Assembly: GCF_000246985.2 (NCBI RefSeq)
Contig: NC_022084.1
Span: forward strand, 1,592,156-1,656,155
Length of the DNA: 64,000 nucleotides
Reading direction: 5' to 3'
Source: Thermococcus litoralis DSM 5473
GTDB lineage: Archaea; Methanobacteriota_B; Thermococci; Thermococcales; Thermococcaceae
Part shown: piece after piece, positions 35,243 through 44,341 of the stretch
Layout of the letters: each line of letters starts with the position of its first letter
Position numbering within the stretch: position 1 is the stretch's first letter
Made by a program: the position numbers and the translations under genes
The notes under the pieces: generated by a model
The model's input: only the letters and a program-made list of their open reading frames with translations
The model's database searches: none
What the model was told of the DNA's origin: nothing

Positions 35243-36133
35243 CTACATTTGTTTAAGCCTCGGATTTATGTATTCCTCTATTGCATACCCTATTTGCGTA
35301 AATCCAAGAACTGTTATTGTAATCATTATCCCTGGGGCCGTTATCCACCACCAAAGGCCGCTAGAGATAGCTCCTGAATTCCTTGCCCAGTAAATAATGG
35401 CTCCCCATGATTTTTTAGATGGGTCTCCTAGTCCAAGGAAACTAAGCGATGCTTCAGCGATCATAGCTCCACCGACTCTCATTAAAGTAAATGCCACAAG
35501 GAGAGGGAGTAACTGGGGTAGTATATGCTTAAACATTATTCTTTTGTTGCTGGCTCCGAGAGCTCTTGCTGCTTCTACGTAATCTCTTTCTTTTAGTGAC
35601 AGTACTTGGGCTCTAACCATTCTTGCAATCCCAGGCCAACTAAATATTGCGATTGTTATCACTATATTCATGTACCCCTGGCCAAGAATAGATGCGAGAA
35701 GTATCATAAAGGGCAATATTGGAATGAGTAGCATAACATCCGTTACTGCCATTAGAGCTTCATCAATTATCTTCCCATAATATCCTGCGAGTAAACCTAC
35801 AAGGGTTCCTATGACTACTGTTGAAACTGCTGCAGTAATTCCTACGAACAAAGAAATTCTTGCTCCATAAACTAGTTCACTAAATACATCTTGACCTATA
35901 TCGTTTGTCCCCAGTAAGTGGTCCCAAGAGGGAGGCAGGAATGGAGCATCCACAATTTTCCAAGGATCATAAGGAGCAATATATTGGGGAGCAATAGCCA
36001 TTGCGAATGGCAAAGCCAATAACATTAAGCCAATTTTCCCTCTTCTGCTTTTTAATATTGTTTTAGCAATCTCCAAAAATGAAAATATTTTATCAAACAA
36101 AGATTCAAACAATCTTTGGTTCTTTCTGTTCAT
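35243..36133 (-). CDS. Dipeptide/oligopeptide ABC permease (DppC type)
   Basis: 296 aa, about six helices after a cytosolic N-terminus (about 1-30). HLLGTNDIGQDVFSELVYGARISL is the OppC-N signature. The EAA loop is YVEAARALGASNKRIMFKHILPQLLPLLV, and the closing SFLGLGDPSKKSWGAIIYWA is typical of DppC. Overlaps the DppB gene by 4 bases. The unit has no ATPase genes, so it would need NBDs from elsewhere, possibly those at 59516-61439. Confidence 0.9.
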   Translation of the reverse strand: MNRKNQRLFESLFDKIFSFLEIAKTILKSRRGKIGLMLLALPFAMAIAPQYIAPYDPWKIVDAPFLPPSWDHLLGTNDIGQDVFSELVYGARISLFVGITAAVSTVVIGTLVGLLAGYYGKIIDEALMAVTDVMLLIPILPFMILLASILGQGYMNIVITIAIFSWPGIARMVRAQVLSLKERDYVEAARALGASNKRIMFKHILPQLLPLLVAFTLMRVGGAMIAEASLSFLGLGDPSKKSWGAIIYWARNSGAISSGLWWWITAPGIMITITVLGFTQIGYAIEEYINPRLKQM

Positions 36134-37113
36134 TGCTCACTCACCCTTGGATCTATTATTGGATACATGAATTCGACTATTGTAACTAACACTAATGTCA
36201 ACAGAGAGGTGTACACTACTATACCCAAAAGTAGTGGATAGTCTGTCATATATACTGCATCATAGAGTAATTTACCAACACCAGGTAATGAAAAAACAAC
36301 TTCAATAAGCATTGCTCCACTTACTGACCAACCTAGATCCAATGCAAGGGCAGTAACTACGGGTAAACTAGCAGGCCTTAGAGCATGCTTGAAAAGAATT
36401 GTCCTATCTGGCATCCCTTTTGCTTTAGCCACTAAAATAAAATCTTCCCCAAGGATATCTATCATTGTATTTCGCATGAGCATGAAATATCCTGCAAAGC
36501 CCAGAATAACTAAGGTTATAAATGGAAGCCACAAATGTGATATTACATCTTTTAAAAACTCTAGACGACTGGTATACTCCATTCCATATGAATACGCTCC
36601 ATAGAGCGGAGCTAGTCCAAAATAATATCCAAATATTATTAATAATACAATTCCAAGCCAAAAACTTGGCATTGACCTAATAAACATAACAAGAGACACT
36701 AAAAAGGAATCAAATGCTGATCCTCTCTTGTAAGCTGCCATGGCACCGAGAAATATACCAACTAACGCTGAAACAATAATGGATGTCGTAACAAGAACAA
36801 TAGTCCATGGCAGAGCTTCCTTAATAACTTCAGATACTGGCTCAAGCCGGCTAAAGGAGATTCCGAGATTACCATGAAGGAAAAACTCTTTTATAAAGGT
36901 TTTATACTGTTCCCACAAAGGTTGATCTAATTTAAACTCTTTAATAAGAGCTTCTCTTAATTCTGGTGAAATATTTGGATTTTCTGCTAAATAAGCAAAT
37001 GCACCTCCAGGTAATAATCTTGGGATTACAAAGGTAATGCTTACTATTATGTAAAAAACTATTCCTCTTATTATTATTTTTCGTAGGACTCTATATATCC
37101 AGCCTTTATCCAT
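36130..37113 (-). CDS. Dipeptide/oligopeptide ABC permease (DppB type)
   Basis: 327 aa with about six helices. SITFVIPRLLPGGAFAYLAENP and the ELREALIKEFKLDQPLWEQYKTFIKEFFLHGNLGISF block mark DppB. The EAA loop is DFILVAKAKGMPDRTILFKHALRPASLPVVTALAL and the end is VVEFMYPIIDPRV. It is intact, lies between the binding-protein pseudogene and dppC, and shares their leftward transcript. Confidence 0.9.
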   Translation of the reverse strand: MDKGWIYRVLRKIIIRGIVFYIIVSITFVIPRLLPGGAFAYLAENPNISPELREALIKEFKLDQPLWEQYKTFIKEFFLHGNLGISFSRLEPVSEVIKEALPWTIVLVTTSIIVSALVGIFLGAMAAYKRGSAFDSFLVSLVMFIRSMPSFWLGIVLLIIFGYYFGLAPLYGAYSYGMEYTSRLEFLKDVISHLWLPFITLVILGFAGYFMLMRNTMIDILGEDFILVAKAKGMPDRTILFKHALRPASLPVVTALALDLGWSVSGAMLIEVVFSLPGVGKLLYDAVYMTDYPLLLGIVVYTSLLTLVLVTIVEFMYPIIDPRVSEQ

Positions 37114-37188
37114 TTTATGCCCTCCTTATTATTTGAAAAATCTTCCAAACATTACTTAGAGCAAAAATAAAGCTAAAAATTAGTTCAT

Positions 37189-39004
37189 TCACTTTCTCTT
37201 TCTGAGTATTATTGGTAGTAGTGCTAATCCAATTAGTGATGCTGGTCCACATATGCCTCCCTTACTCTCACTTGGAGTTTGGGATTTTGTGGATGTTGAG
37301 GAGCTTACACTTTGTTTTACTTCGCTTGTTTGGATGGATTGTTGTTTGTTTATCTCTTTGTTATAAAGATTCATGAGACTGAACCAGTTATCTGGGCCCA
37401 TTATGTCTGAAAGCACCCATCCTTCCCAGTTTTTAGTACTATATGCGAATATAAACTGTTGATGAACCATGTTAAGAAGTGGAACATTCTCCGTGAGTAT
37501 TTCCTGAATTTTATATACTATTTTCTTTCTTTTTTCATAGTCCACAGTGTATCTTTGCTTATCAAGTAGTTCATCTAATCCCGGGATAACACAATGACCT
37601 TCATTCCATCCACCTTGTGAGTGGAACAACATTCTTAGAATATCTGGGTCAAGTGAGCCAATTCCACCTATTATTAGCATGTCAAAGTTCCCTGAATCAA
37701 GGTAATTTGAAAGAGTTGTCCATTCCAATGGTTGATATTTAACGTTAACTCCAATTTTTTTCAAGTTTTCAGCTATCATCTGTCCCCATCTAACTCTTAA
37801 TGGATCGTAGGAAGGTGAGTATATGGTTAAAGTAATATCTGACCCATCTGGGGTTTCTCTCCATCCATCTCCGTCTACATCTTTGAATCCAATTTCGTCT
37901 AATAATTGAGCAGCTTTTTGTAAGTTAAATGGATATTTCTCTTCTTTTGAAGGTAAGTTTGGATTGTACCATTCTTTTAGGGTTGGTGGAATCCTGCCGA
38001 GGGAACCCGGTAATGCATGCCCTTGATACACCACTTTTACGACTTCAGTTTGGTTAATAGCATGATGAACTGCTTGCCTGAACTTTACTTCACTCATTGG
38101 CCATCTCTGACAGTTAAAATACATGAATCTAGCTCCAAATTCGGTTACTGCATGCAAATGGGCATCAGGAATCTTTTCAACTTGGGGAATTGAACTATAT
38201 GGAATACTCCAAGTCATTACGTCGACTTCTCCTTTTTTAAATGCCATAAGCATTGCATCAGGATTGGATATTATTGGCATTACAATTTCATCTATAAGAG
38301 GCCTTCCGAGATGATAATTAGGATTGGCTTTAAGTTTATAATATTGTTGTGGCTTGTGTTCAACAAAAATAAAGGGTCCTGATCCTATTGGCTTTTCATT
38401 TTTATACTGGAGAATGGAGTTCTTGTCTACATTCTCCCAGAGATGTTTGGGGACTATATAAATTGAAGAAGCTATCATATATAAGAAGGGTGCATAAGGT
38501 TCTTTTAAGTAAATCTTTACAGTATTACGTATCTACGGCTTCAGCTTTGTCAATTACTGCAGCAACATCTGCAAACCTTGTTTGATTACCAATCTCTGCA
38601 AGTAAGTTATATGTAAATGCAACATCTTCTGCTGTTACTGGTTTTCCATCATGCCATGTAGCATTCTTAAAGATCTTGAAAGTCCACACTTTACCATCTT
38701 CAGAAACACTCCAATCTTCAGCTAGTCTTCCAGCATATTTCATGTCGGGAGTCATTATTGTTAATGTATCATACACATTATCTAAAATCATTGCCTCCCA
38801 TGAGGAGGTGTAGGTAAATGGATTCAGAGTATTTGCCTCACCCATCATGGGCCATTTGAAAGTTCCTCCTGGTTTTATTCCTGATTCTCTATGAATATAA
38901 TTGAATATGTTCGCCTTGTTTGTGTCTGCACTACTTACTGGCAACAATATTGAAAATAATGTCATACCAACTAAAATCAAACTTAAGAGTCGATTTCTTT
39001 TCAT
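37189..39004 (-). pseudogene. Dipeptide-binding protein with CGP-CTERM tail, broken by one frameshift
   Basis: ABC solute-binding protein (SBP_bac_5), about 605 aa if repaired. From ATG 39004 (AGGAGG six bases before it): signal peptide, [18 protein letters not shown] and [17 protein letters not shown]. The frame ends at 38525 just after AEAVDT. Another frame resumes with VKIYLKEPYAPFLYMIASS and continues to the end, implying one extra base near 38525. The C-terminus has a Ser/Thr-rich spacer, then GGICGPASLIGLALLPIILRKRK-type CGP-CTERM, a Thermococcales surface-sorting signal. The shift would destroy export-linked function unless it is a sequence error. Confidence 0.85.
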
Positions 39005-39355
39005 GTTCATACCTCCTGTACTAGCATTGTGGAGTAACATGTCAAAATGTTAAAGGAATATTACCAATATAAATAATTTTCCAATTAAAGTTTTTCATAA
39101 ATTGTCGTATAATTTAAAAAGTATCAAAAAAGTTTTATTAAACTTTAACCTTTAATTGGGGTTTAAATCTTAAGCAATAAAAATAATAGGATAAAATAAT
39201 TAAGGCTTCAGGTTTTAACTTCTTGAACGATAACTTAGAAAGAGAACATAATATACTGAAAACTAATGTTAATTATCAGGATAACTTAAGCTTTAAGGTT
39301 CTTTTACTACAATCTGTTTGGCATTGAAATCTTGCTCTTTTATTATGAGATCAAC
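39005..39355. other. AT-rich non-coding interval
   Basis: No gene seen. It contains the binding-protein promoter (TTATTTATATTGG on the minus strand near 39069-39081), the 3' end of the Lrp gene's transcript and several A/T blocks. CTTTAACCTTTAA-type repeats near 39140-39155 are weak. Its AT richness exceeds that of the first half of the window. Confidence 0.35.
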
Positions 39356-39835
39356 CTAAAGTTCACTCAATGCATCCTTAAAAGGAACTTCGAGACCTTT
39401 CAGTGTCTTCACACCAAATAGGATTCTGTAGTCATGTATGCAACTTTCTCCTTGTATAACCTCTTCAACGCTCTTTCTAAGATCTGAGACATCTTCCCCA
39501 AACATCCCTATTAAGAGGTCATAGCCACCCCATATTTCATATACTTCAAATGTGTTTTCATTCTCCATGAGCTTTTTCTTAAAGGCTATAATTTGGTTCT
39601 TTGGAGTTTCAGGCTTCAGCTTGATAAGTACGAACGCATAGCTATATCCAAGTTTGTCAAATCTTAAATAAGCTGATATAAAGAGACATCCTTTCTTTTG
39701 TAAATTTATTCTTCTCCACCTAACGGCGGATTTTGAGAGGCCTATTCGTCTTCCAATTTCCGCATCACTCATTCTAGCGTTTTCTTTTAAAAGCCTTATA
39801 ATTTGCCAATCTGTTTTTGATAACCTTTTCTTCAT
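39356..39835 (-). CDS. Lrp/AsnC family transcriptional regulator
   Basis: 159 aa. N-terminal winged helix: LSKTDWQIIRLLKENARMSDAEIGRRIGLSKSAVRWRRINLQKKG (about 5-50). The C-terminal RAM ligand domain (about 65-150) has VYEIWGGYDLLIGMFGEDVSDL. It sits between the leftward dipeptide unit and the rightward racemase-DUF917 operon, so it is well placed to regulate either. It differs from the two other regulators in the island, which resemble each other more. Ligand unknown, probably an amino acid. Confidence 0.88.
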   Translation of the reverse strand: MKKRLSKTDWQIIRLLKENARMSDAEIGRRIGLSKSAVRWRRINLQKKGCLFISAYLRFDKLGYSYAFVLIKLKPETPKNQIIAFKKKLMENENTFEVYEIWGGYDLLIGMFGEDVSDLRKSVEEVIQGESCIHDYRILFGVKTLKGLEVPFKDALSEL

Positions 39836-39957
39836 TTTGATACCCCCATTTTTGTTTATTGTATTTTAACTTATTAAATTTTTAGTCCCTTGGCTAATAA
39901 TCATGCCAAATTATTGTTCAATAGGATAAGCATTTCTCCATATTTTTGGTTCAACAA

Positions 39958-39970
39958 CAGATATATACTG
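39958..39970 (+). promoter_or_regulatory. TATA promoter of the racemase-DUF917 operon
   Basis: CAGATATATACTG lies about 35-45 bases before the racemase ATG, in a 165-base divergent region shared with the leftward Lrp gene. Transcription would begin near 39988. Confidence 0.45.
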
Positions 39971-40000
39971 GTAGTCGTCCTCACTTTCTGGGTGTAATGA

Positions 40001-40687
40001 ATGAAAAAATACACGATTGGACTAATTAGAGTGCTAACAATTCAAGATGAAGAACTCCTTAACCGTCACGGGAAAATTATTGAGAAAGCCTTCCCAGAGC
40101 TAAAAGTAATCAGCAGGTGCATTGAAAACCAACCTAAAGGGATATACGATGAAAAAACTGAGGAAGAAGCAAAACCAAAAATTTTGCGCTTGGTAAAAGA
40201 GTTTGAAAGTGATGGTGTTGATGCGATCATCATAAGTTGTGCAGCTGACCCTGCTGTTGAAGAAGCCAGAAAATTAGTTTCAATTCCAGTCATTGGGGCT
40301 GGATCTGCTGCTTCAGCATTGGCCTTGGCATATGGCAGAAAAATTGGGGTTCTTAACTTAACTGAAGAAACTCCAAGGGTAATAAAGGAAATTCTCGGTA
40401 AGAACTTAGTTGCAGAAGATCATCCTAATGAAGTCACCAATACCCTCGACTTAATGACAGACTGGGGAAGAGAAGAAGCAATACGAGCTGCAAAGAGATT
40501 AAAAGAAAAGGGTACTGAAGTAATAGTTCTTGGATGCACCGGAATGTCAACGATTATGATTGCTCCTATTCTTGAAGAAGAGGTTGGGATCTCAGTTATT
40601 GATCCGGTAATTGCTGCGGGAGCAGTGGCTTTACACTCCCTTAGAAGAGTGGAGGCATGGGGTGATCTTAATGAGAATAAGGGTTGA
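40001..40687 (+). CDS. Asp/Glu/hydantoin racemase family protein
   Basis: 228 aa. The fold uses two cysteines as acid/base pair; both are present: C80 in IIISCAADPAVEEAR and C179 in VIVLGCTGMSTI, with PVIGAGSAASALALAYG and an IDPVIAAGAVALHSL end. It looks most like the HyuE hydantoin racemase group, which racemises 5-substituted hydantoins. Substrate unproven. First gene of the rightward operon; its 3' end overlaps the DUF917 gene by 17 bases. Two relatives are at 61441 and 63245. Confidence 0.85.
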   Translation: MKKYTIGLIRVLTIQDEELLNRHGKIIEKAFPELKVISRCIENQPKGIYDEKTEEEAKPKILRLVKEFESDGVDAIIISCAADPAVEEARKLVSIPVIGAGSAASALALAYGRKIGVLNLTEETPRVIKEILGKNLVAEDHPNEVTNTLDLMTDWGREEAIRAAKRLKEKGTEVIVLGCTGMSTIMIAPILEEEVGISVIDPVIAAGAVALHSLRRVEAWGDLNENKG

Positions 40688-41747
40688 TGAAAAACTAGCT
40701 GAAGCGGCTGTTCTTGGTGGAGCTTTTTTTGGAGGTGGGGGAGGAGGCGATTTAAGATTGGGATTAAAGCATGCTAAACTCGCTATTGAGATGGGTGAAG
40801 TGGTAATAGTAGATGTGGATAGTATTCCTGAAGACAAATACATAGCTACAGCTTCTATGGTAGGAGCTCCTGCAGCAAAAGAGAGATATCTCCTCCCGGT
40901 TCACGCAATAAAATCTACAGAACTCTTTATGAACGTGGCCAGAGTTCCGCTCGGAGGCCTAATTTCCTCAGAAAATGGAGGTTATTCAACTATAAATGGC
41001 TGGATACAATCCGCAGTATTGGGGATTCCAATTGTAGATGCTCCAACAGATGGAAGGGCACATCCTGCGGCGGTTATGGGCTCTATGGGCTTGCATAAGC
41101 TTCCAAATTATCTCTCAATTCAAACTGCTGTTGGAGGAAACAAAGAGAAGGGAAAATACATCGAAGTTATTGTAAAAGGGTCTTTAGAAAGAGCAGCAAA
41201 GATGATCAGAGAAGCAGCAGTTCAGGCAGGAGGATTAGTTGCAGTAACGAGGAATCCTGTAGCTCCAGATTACGTAAAAGAGAATGCCGCAGTAGGGGCA
41301 ATTTCACAGGCAATAGAAGTTGGTAAAATAATGCAGGAGAATATCTCCAATCCCGAGCAAATGGTTGAAAGAATAGTACAATATCTTGGAGGCGGGGAAG
41401 TTATAGACAAGGGCGAAGTTAAGCAGGTAGCCTTGGAAACAAAAGGGGGCTTTGACATCGGAAGGATTATCGTGAAGGGAAGCACAGTCGAAAAATACGA
41501 AATAACCTTCTGGAATGAATTTATGACTCTCGAAGATGCCGAAGGAAGGAGATATGGAACTTTTCCAGACTTGATAGTTATGGTGGATCTCCAGACAGGA
41601 CTTCCCCTAACCTCTGCAGAGGTAAAACGAGGGGATAAAGTTCTCTTAGTTACAATACCCAAAGAACACATTATCTTGGGGACTGGAGTTAAGGACCCCG
41701 ATGTTTTGAAGCTGGTGGAACAAGTTATTGGAAAGAAGATTGTTTAA
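40671..41747 (+). CDS. DUF917 family protein (S-methyl-thiohydantoin desulfurase-like)
   Basis: 358 aa. Gly-rich N-terminus (LGGAFFGGGGGGDLRLGLKHA), then SMVGAPAAKE, SENGGYSTINGWIQSAVLGIPIVDAPTDGRAHPAA and a C-terminal domain with PDLIVMVDLQTGLPLTSAEVKRGDKVLLVTIPKEHIILGTGV. The family (DUF917) is linked in databases, as I recall, to S-methyl-thiohydantoin desulfurase, a hydantoin-ring enzyme. ATG 40671 follows GGTGATCTTA and overlaps the racemase. A paralog lies at 62123. A ring-directed activity on a cyclic amide is the best guess. Confidence 0.82.
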   Translation: MRIRVDEKLAEAAVLGGAFFGGGGGGDLRLGLKHAKLAIEMGEVVIVDVDSIPEDKYIATASMVGAPAAKERYLLPVHAIKSTELFMNVARVPLGGLISSENGGYSTINGWIQSAVLGIPIVDAPTDGRAHPAAVMGSMGLHKLPNYLSIQTAVGGNKEKGKYIEVIVKGSLERAAKMIREAAVQAGGLVAVTRNPVAPDYVKENAAVGAISQAIEVGKIMQENISNPEQMVERIVQYLGGGEVIDKGEVKQVALETKGGFDIGRIIVKGSTVEKYEITFWNEFMTLEDAEGRRYGTFPDLIVMVDLQTGLPLTSAEVKRGDKVLLVTIPKEHIILGTGVKDPDVLKLVEQVIGKKIV

Positions 41748-41758
41748 AGGTGATTAGG

Positions 41759-42694
41759 ATGCTAAAGCAAGTGATAGAGGCTTACGAACTGCTGGACAGT
41801 GCATATGTGGATGGAGAGAAAGTTGCCCAAATTCTAAAGGAAAGAGGTCTCGATAGAGTTGAAGTTCGCAGGATAGAAGGAGAAAAAGGTTATACAGACT
41901 TCATTAAAATAATAGTGCCTGGAAAAAATGGAAAGCTTTCTGGTGGCAACGCTCCAACACTTGGAATAATCGGCAGGCTTGGGGGAATTGGGGCAAGGCC
42001 TGAAATGATTGGCTTAGTTTCAGACGCAGATGGTGCAATAACTGCAATAGCCGTTGCCCTAAAGCTTGCAGACATGATAAAAAATGGGGATATGCTAGAT
42101 GGGGATGTTATAATTGCCACCCATATATGCCCAAATGCACCAACCCAGCCCCACGACCCCGTTCCCTTCATGGGCTCCCCTGTTGACATGGCAACAATGA
42201 ACAAGTACGAAGTTGACCCAATGATGGATGCAATTCTCTCAGTGGACACTACAAGAGGGAACAGGATAATAAACGTTAAGGGGTTCGCAATAACCCCAAC
42301 AGTAAAAGAGGGATGGATACTAAAAGTAAGTGATGATTTGTTGGATATAATGCAGTATGTAACTGGAAAAATGCCTGCGGTTGTTCCTATAACTATGCAA
42401 GATATAACCCCATATGGAAATGGTGTCCACCACATCAACAGCATTTTACAACCAGCAACAGCTACAAACGCGCCAGTAGTTGGTGTTGCCATAACAGCCG
42501 AGGTTCCAGTTCCCGGATGTGCAACGGGCGCAAGTCATGAAGTTGACATAGAACAAGCTGCAAGATTCTGTATTGAAGTTGCAAAAGGATTTGGTAAGGG
42601 TAAGGTGAGGTTCTACGATGAAGAAGAGTTCAAACACTTAGTTAAGCTCTATGGGCCAATGAATCACCTTCAGACACTAGGGAGGAGGAAGTAA
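41759..42694 (+). CDS. DUF1177 family protein
   Basis: About 311 aa. Matches DUF1177, a family of unknown function found with AroM and peptidases in several prokaryotes. Conserved blocks include TLGIIGRLGGIGARPEMIGLVSDADGAI, IATHICPNAPTQPHDPVPFMGSPVD, DTTRGNRI and PGCATGASHEVDIEQAARFCIEVAKGFGKG. The His- and Asp-rich motif around THICPNAPTQPHDP looks like a metal site. AGGTGATTAGG precedes ATG 41759; GTG 41750 is an unlikely start. Overlaps aroM by 1 base. Confidence 0.8.
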   Translation: MLKQVIEAYELLDSAYVDGEKVAQILKERGLDRVEVRRIEGEKGYTDFIKIIVPGKNGKLSGGNAPTLGIIGRLGGIGARPEMIGLVSDADGAITAIAVALKLADMIKNGDMLDGDVIIATHICPNAPTQPHDPVPFMGSPVDMATMNKYEVDPMMDAILSVDTTRGNRIINVKGFAITPTVKEGWILKVSDDLLDIMQYVTGKMPAVVPITMQDITPYGNGVHHINSILQPATATNAPVVGVAITAEVPVPGCATGASHEVDIEQAARFCIEVAKGFGKGKVRFYDEEEFKHLVKLYGPMNHLQTLGRRK

Positions 42695-43350
42695 TGAAAG
42701 TTGGGTTCATAACAATAGGACAATCACCTAGAGTAGATGTTGTTCCAGAGATAGAACCCTATCTAGGTGACATAGAGATTATTGAATGTGGAGCTTTGGA
42801 CGGATTAACATTAGAGGAGATCAAAGAATTGGCTCCAAAAGAGGGAGAATACGTTCTGGTAAGCAGACTTAGGGACGGCACTCAAGTAAGACTCAGCAGG
42901 GAAAAGATAGTTAAAAGACTTCAAGAGTGTATCAAGAAACTGGAAAAGGAGGTTGACATCATTGGGGTTCTCTGTACTGGAGAATTTCCGGAATTGACTT
43001 CAAAAAAACTGCTTGTTGAACCTTCTTTACTTCTTTTAAAAACAGTGGAATCGCTAGGAGTTTCAAAGCTTGGGGTTGTGGTTCCCGATCCAGATCAAAT
43101 AGAGATGACCAAAAGAAAGTGGAGCAATATTGCAGACACAATCAAAGTTCAAAGCGTTTCTCCTTACCTTGGAGAAAAAGATGAACTCATAAGAGCCGCA
43201 CAAGAGCTAAAAGATTGCGACCTTATTGTACTGGACTGCATTGGATATAATTTTAATGCCAAGAAACTCGTAAAAAAGATTACAAAAACACCCGTTGTTC
43301 TACCAAGAACCCTAATGGCTCGGGTTATTGGAGAACTTTTGGAGGAATGA
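42694..43350 (+). CDS. aroM: AroM family protein
   Basis: 218 aa. Starts MKVGFITIGQSPRVDVVPEIEPYL, the AroM hallmark, with ECGALDGLTLEEI. The family's function is unknown; the name comes from the E. coli aroLM locus. Two cysteines at 94 (VLCTGEFPE) and 182 (LDCIGYN) are spaced much like the C80/C179 pair of the racemase at 40001, suggesting a related two-cysteine fold (inference). It overlaps the M29 upstream reading frame and is closely coupled to DUF1177. Confidence 0.82.
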   Translation: MKVGFITIGQSPRVDVVPEIEPYLGDIEIIECGALDGLTLEEIKELAPKEGEYVLVSRLRDGTQVRLSREKIVKRLQECIKKLEKEVDIIGVLCTGEFPELTSKKLLVEPSLLLLKTVESLGVSKLGVVVPDPDQIEMTKRKWSNIADTIKVQSVSPYLGEKDELIRAAQELKDCDLIVLDCIGYNFNAKKLVKKITKTPVVLPRTLMARVIGELLEE

Positions 43351-43354
43351 GCTT

Positions 43355-44341
43355 ATGGCACTTTTTGATATTAATCCTGAGCTCTACAAGGCATGTGAAA
43401 TCGCATTAAAACAGTGTCTTGGAGTTCGAGAAGGCGAATCAGTAGTTGTAATTGCAGATGAACCAGAGCGCAAAATTGGATACCATCTCTGGATGAAAGC
43501 TAAGGAATTAAACGCGGAGGCAGTTTACATAGAAATTATCCCTAGGAAAATGCATGGAGAAGAACCACCAAAGCCTGTTGCCGAAGCTATGAAAGCAGCG
43601 AACGTTGTAATTGCTCCAACCTCAAAGTCAATAACTCATACACTAGCAAAAAAGGAAGCATGCGAAAAAGGAACAAGAGTGGCGACTCTACCTGGCATCA
43701 CCGAAGAGATTTTTATCAGAACAATGAGCGCTGATTATGAGGAGATACTAGAACTCACAAATAGAATAGCCGATATTTTGGATCATGGAAGAATTGTACG
43801 TATCACGACTAGCCTTGGTACAGATTTGGAGTTCTCAATAGAGGGTAGAAAAGCTAAAAGAAGCACAGGGATTTACAGGAACCCGGGTGAATGTGGGAAT
43901 CTCCCTGGAGCCGAAGCGTACATAGCTCCTGTAGAAGGAACGGCAAATGGTGTTGCAGTTATTGATGGCTCTATGGCTGGAATTGGAATTTTGAATAGTC
44001 CAATCAAGCTCACAATTCGTGAAGGTTTAGTTGAAAAAATTGAAGGAGGTGATGAAGCAAGAAAGCTGGAGGAAATTTTGTCAAAATACGGAAAGGAAGC
44101 AAGAAACATAGCAGAATTCGGAATAGGGACGAATCCCAATGCAAGAATAAGTGGGAATATTTTGGAAGATGAGAAAGTCTTTGGAACAGTACACATTGCA
44201 TTAGGAAGCAACTACGATTTTGGAGGACGTGTAAAAGCTCCCATCCATTTGGATGGGATTATTAAAACCCCAACAGTTTTGATTGATGGGAAATATTTGT
44301 TTAGAGATGGAGCGTTACAAGGTGGCAAAAATGAAGAGTAA
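43355..44341 (+). CDS. M29-like aminopeptidase (aminopeptidase T family)
   Basis: 328 aa, shorter than bacterial M29 enzymes (about 370-410), as in other archaeal members. The C-terminal block EFGIGTNPNARISGNILEDEKVFGTVHIALGSNYDFGG...HLDGI carries the Glu, His and Asp residues that bind metals in M29. The N-terminal half has CLGVREGESVVVIAD. ATG 43355 follows GGAGGAATGAG, and the end overlaps the M20 gene's 5' end by 11 bases. It would release N-terminal amino acids from imported peptides. Confidence 0.82.
   Translation: MALFDINPELYKACEIALKQCLGVREGESVVVIADEPERKIGYHLWMKAKELNAEAVYIEIIPRKMHGEEPPKPVAEAMKAANVVIAPTSKSITHTLAKKEACEKGTRVATLPGITEEIFIRTMSADYEEILELTNRIADILDHGRIVRITTSLGTDLEFSIEGRKAKRSTGIYRNPGECGNLPGAEAYIAPVEGTANGVAVIDGSMAGIGILNSPIKLTIREGLVEKIEGGDEARKLEEILSKYGKEARNIAEFGIGTNPNARISGNILEDEKVFGTVHIALGSNYDFGGRVKAPIHLDGIIKTPTVLIDGKYLFRDGALQGGKNEE

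Noticed and set aside
42446-42637. Cys/Trp-rich minus-strand open frame within DUF1177
   Set aside because: It mirrors the coding strand of a well-supported gene and has no start signal.
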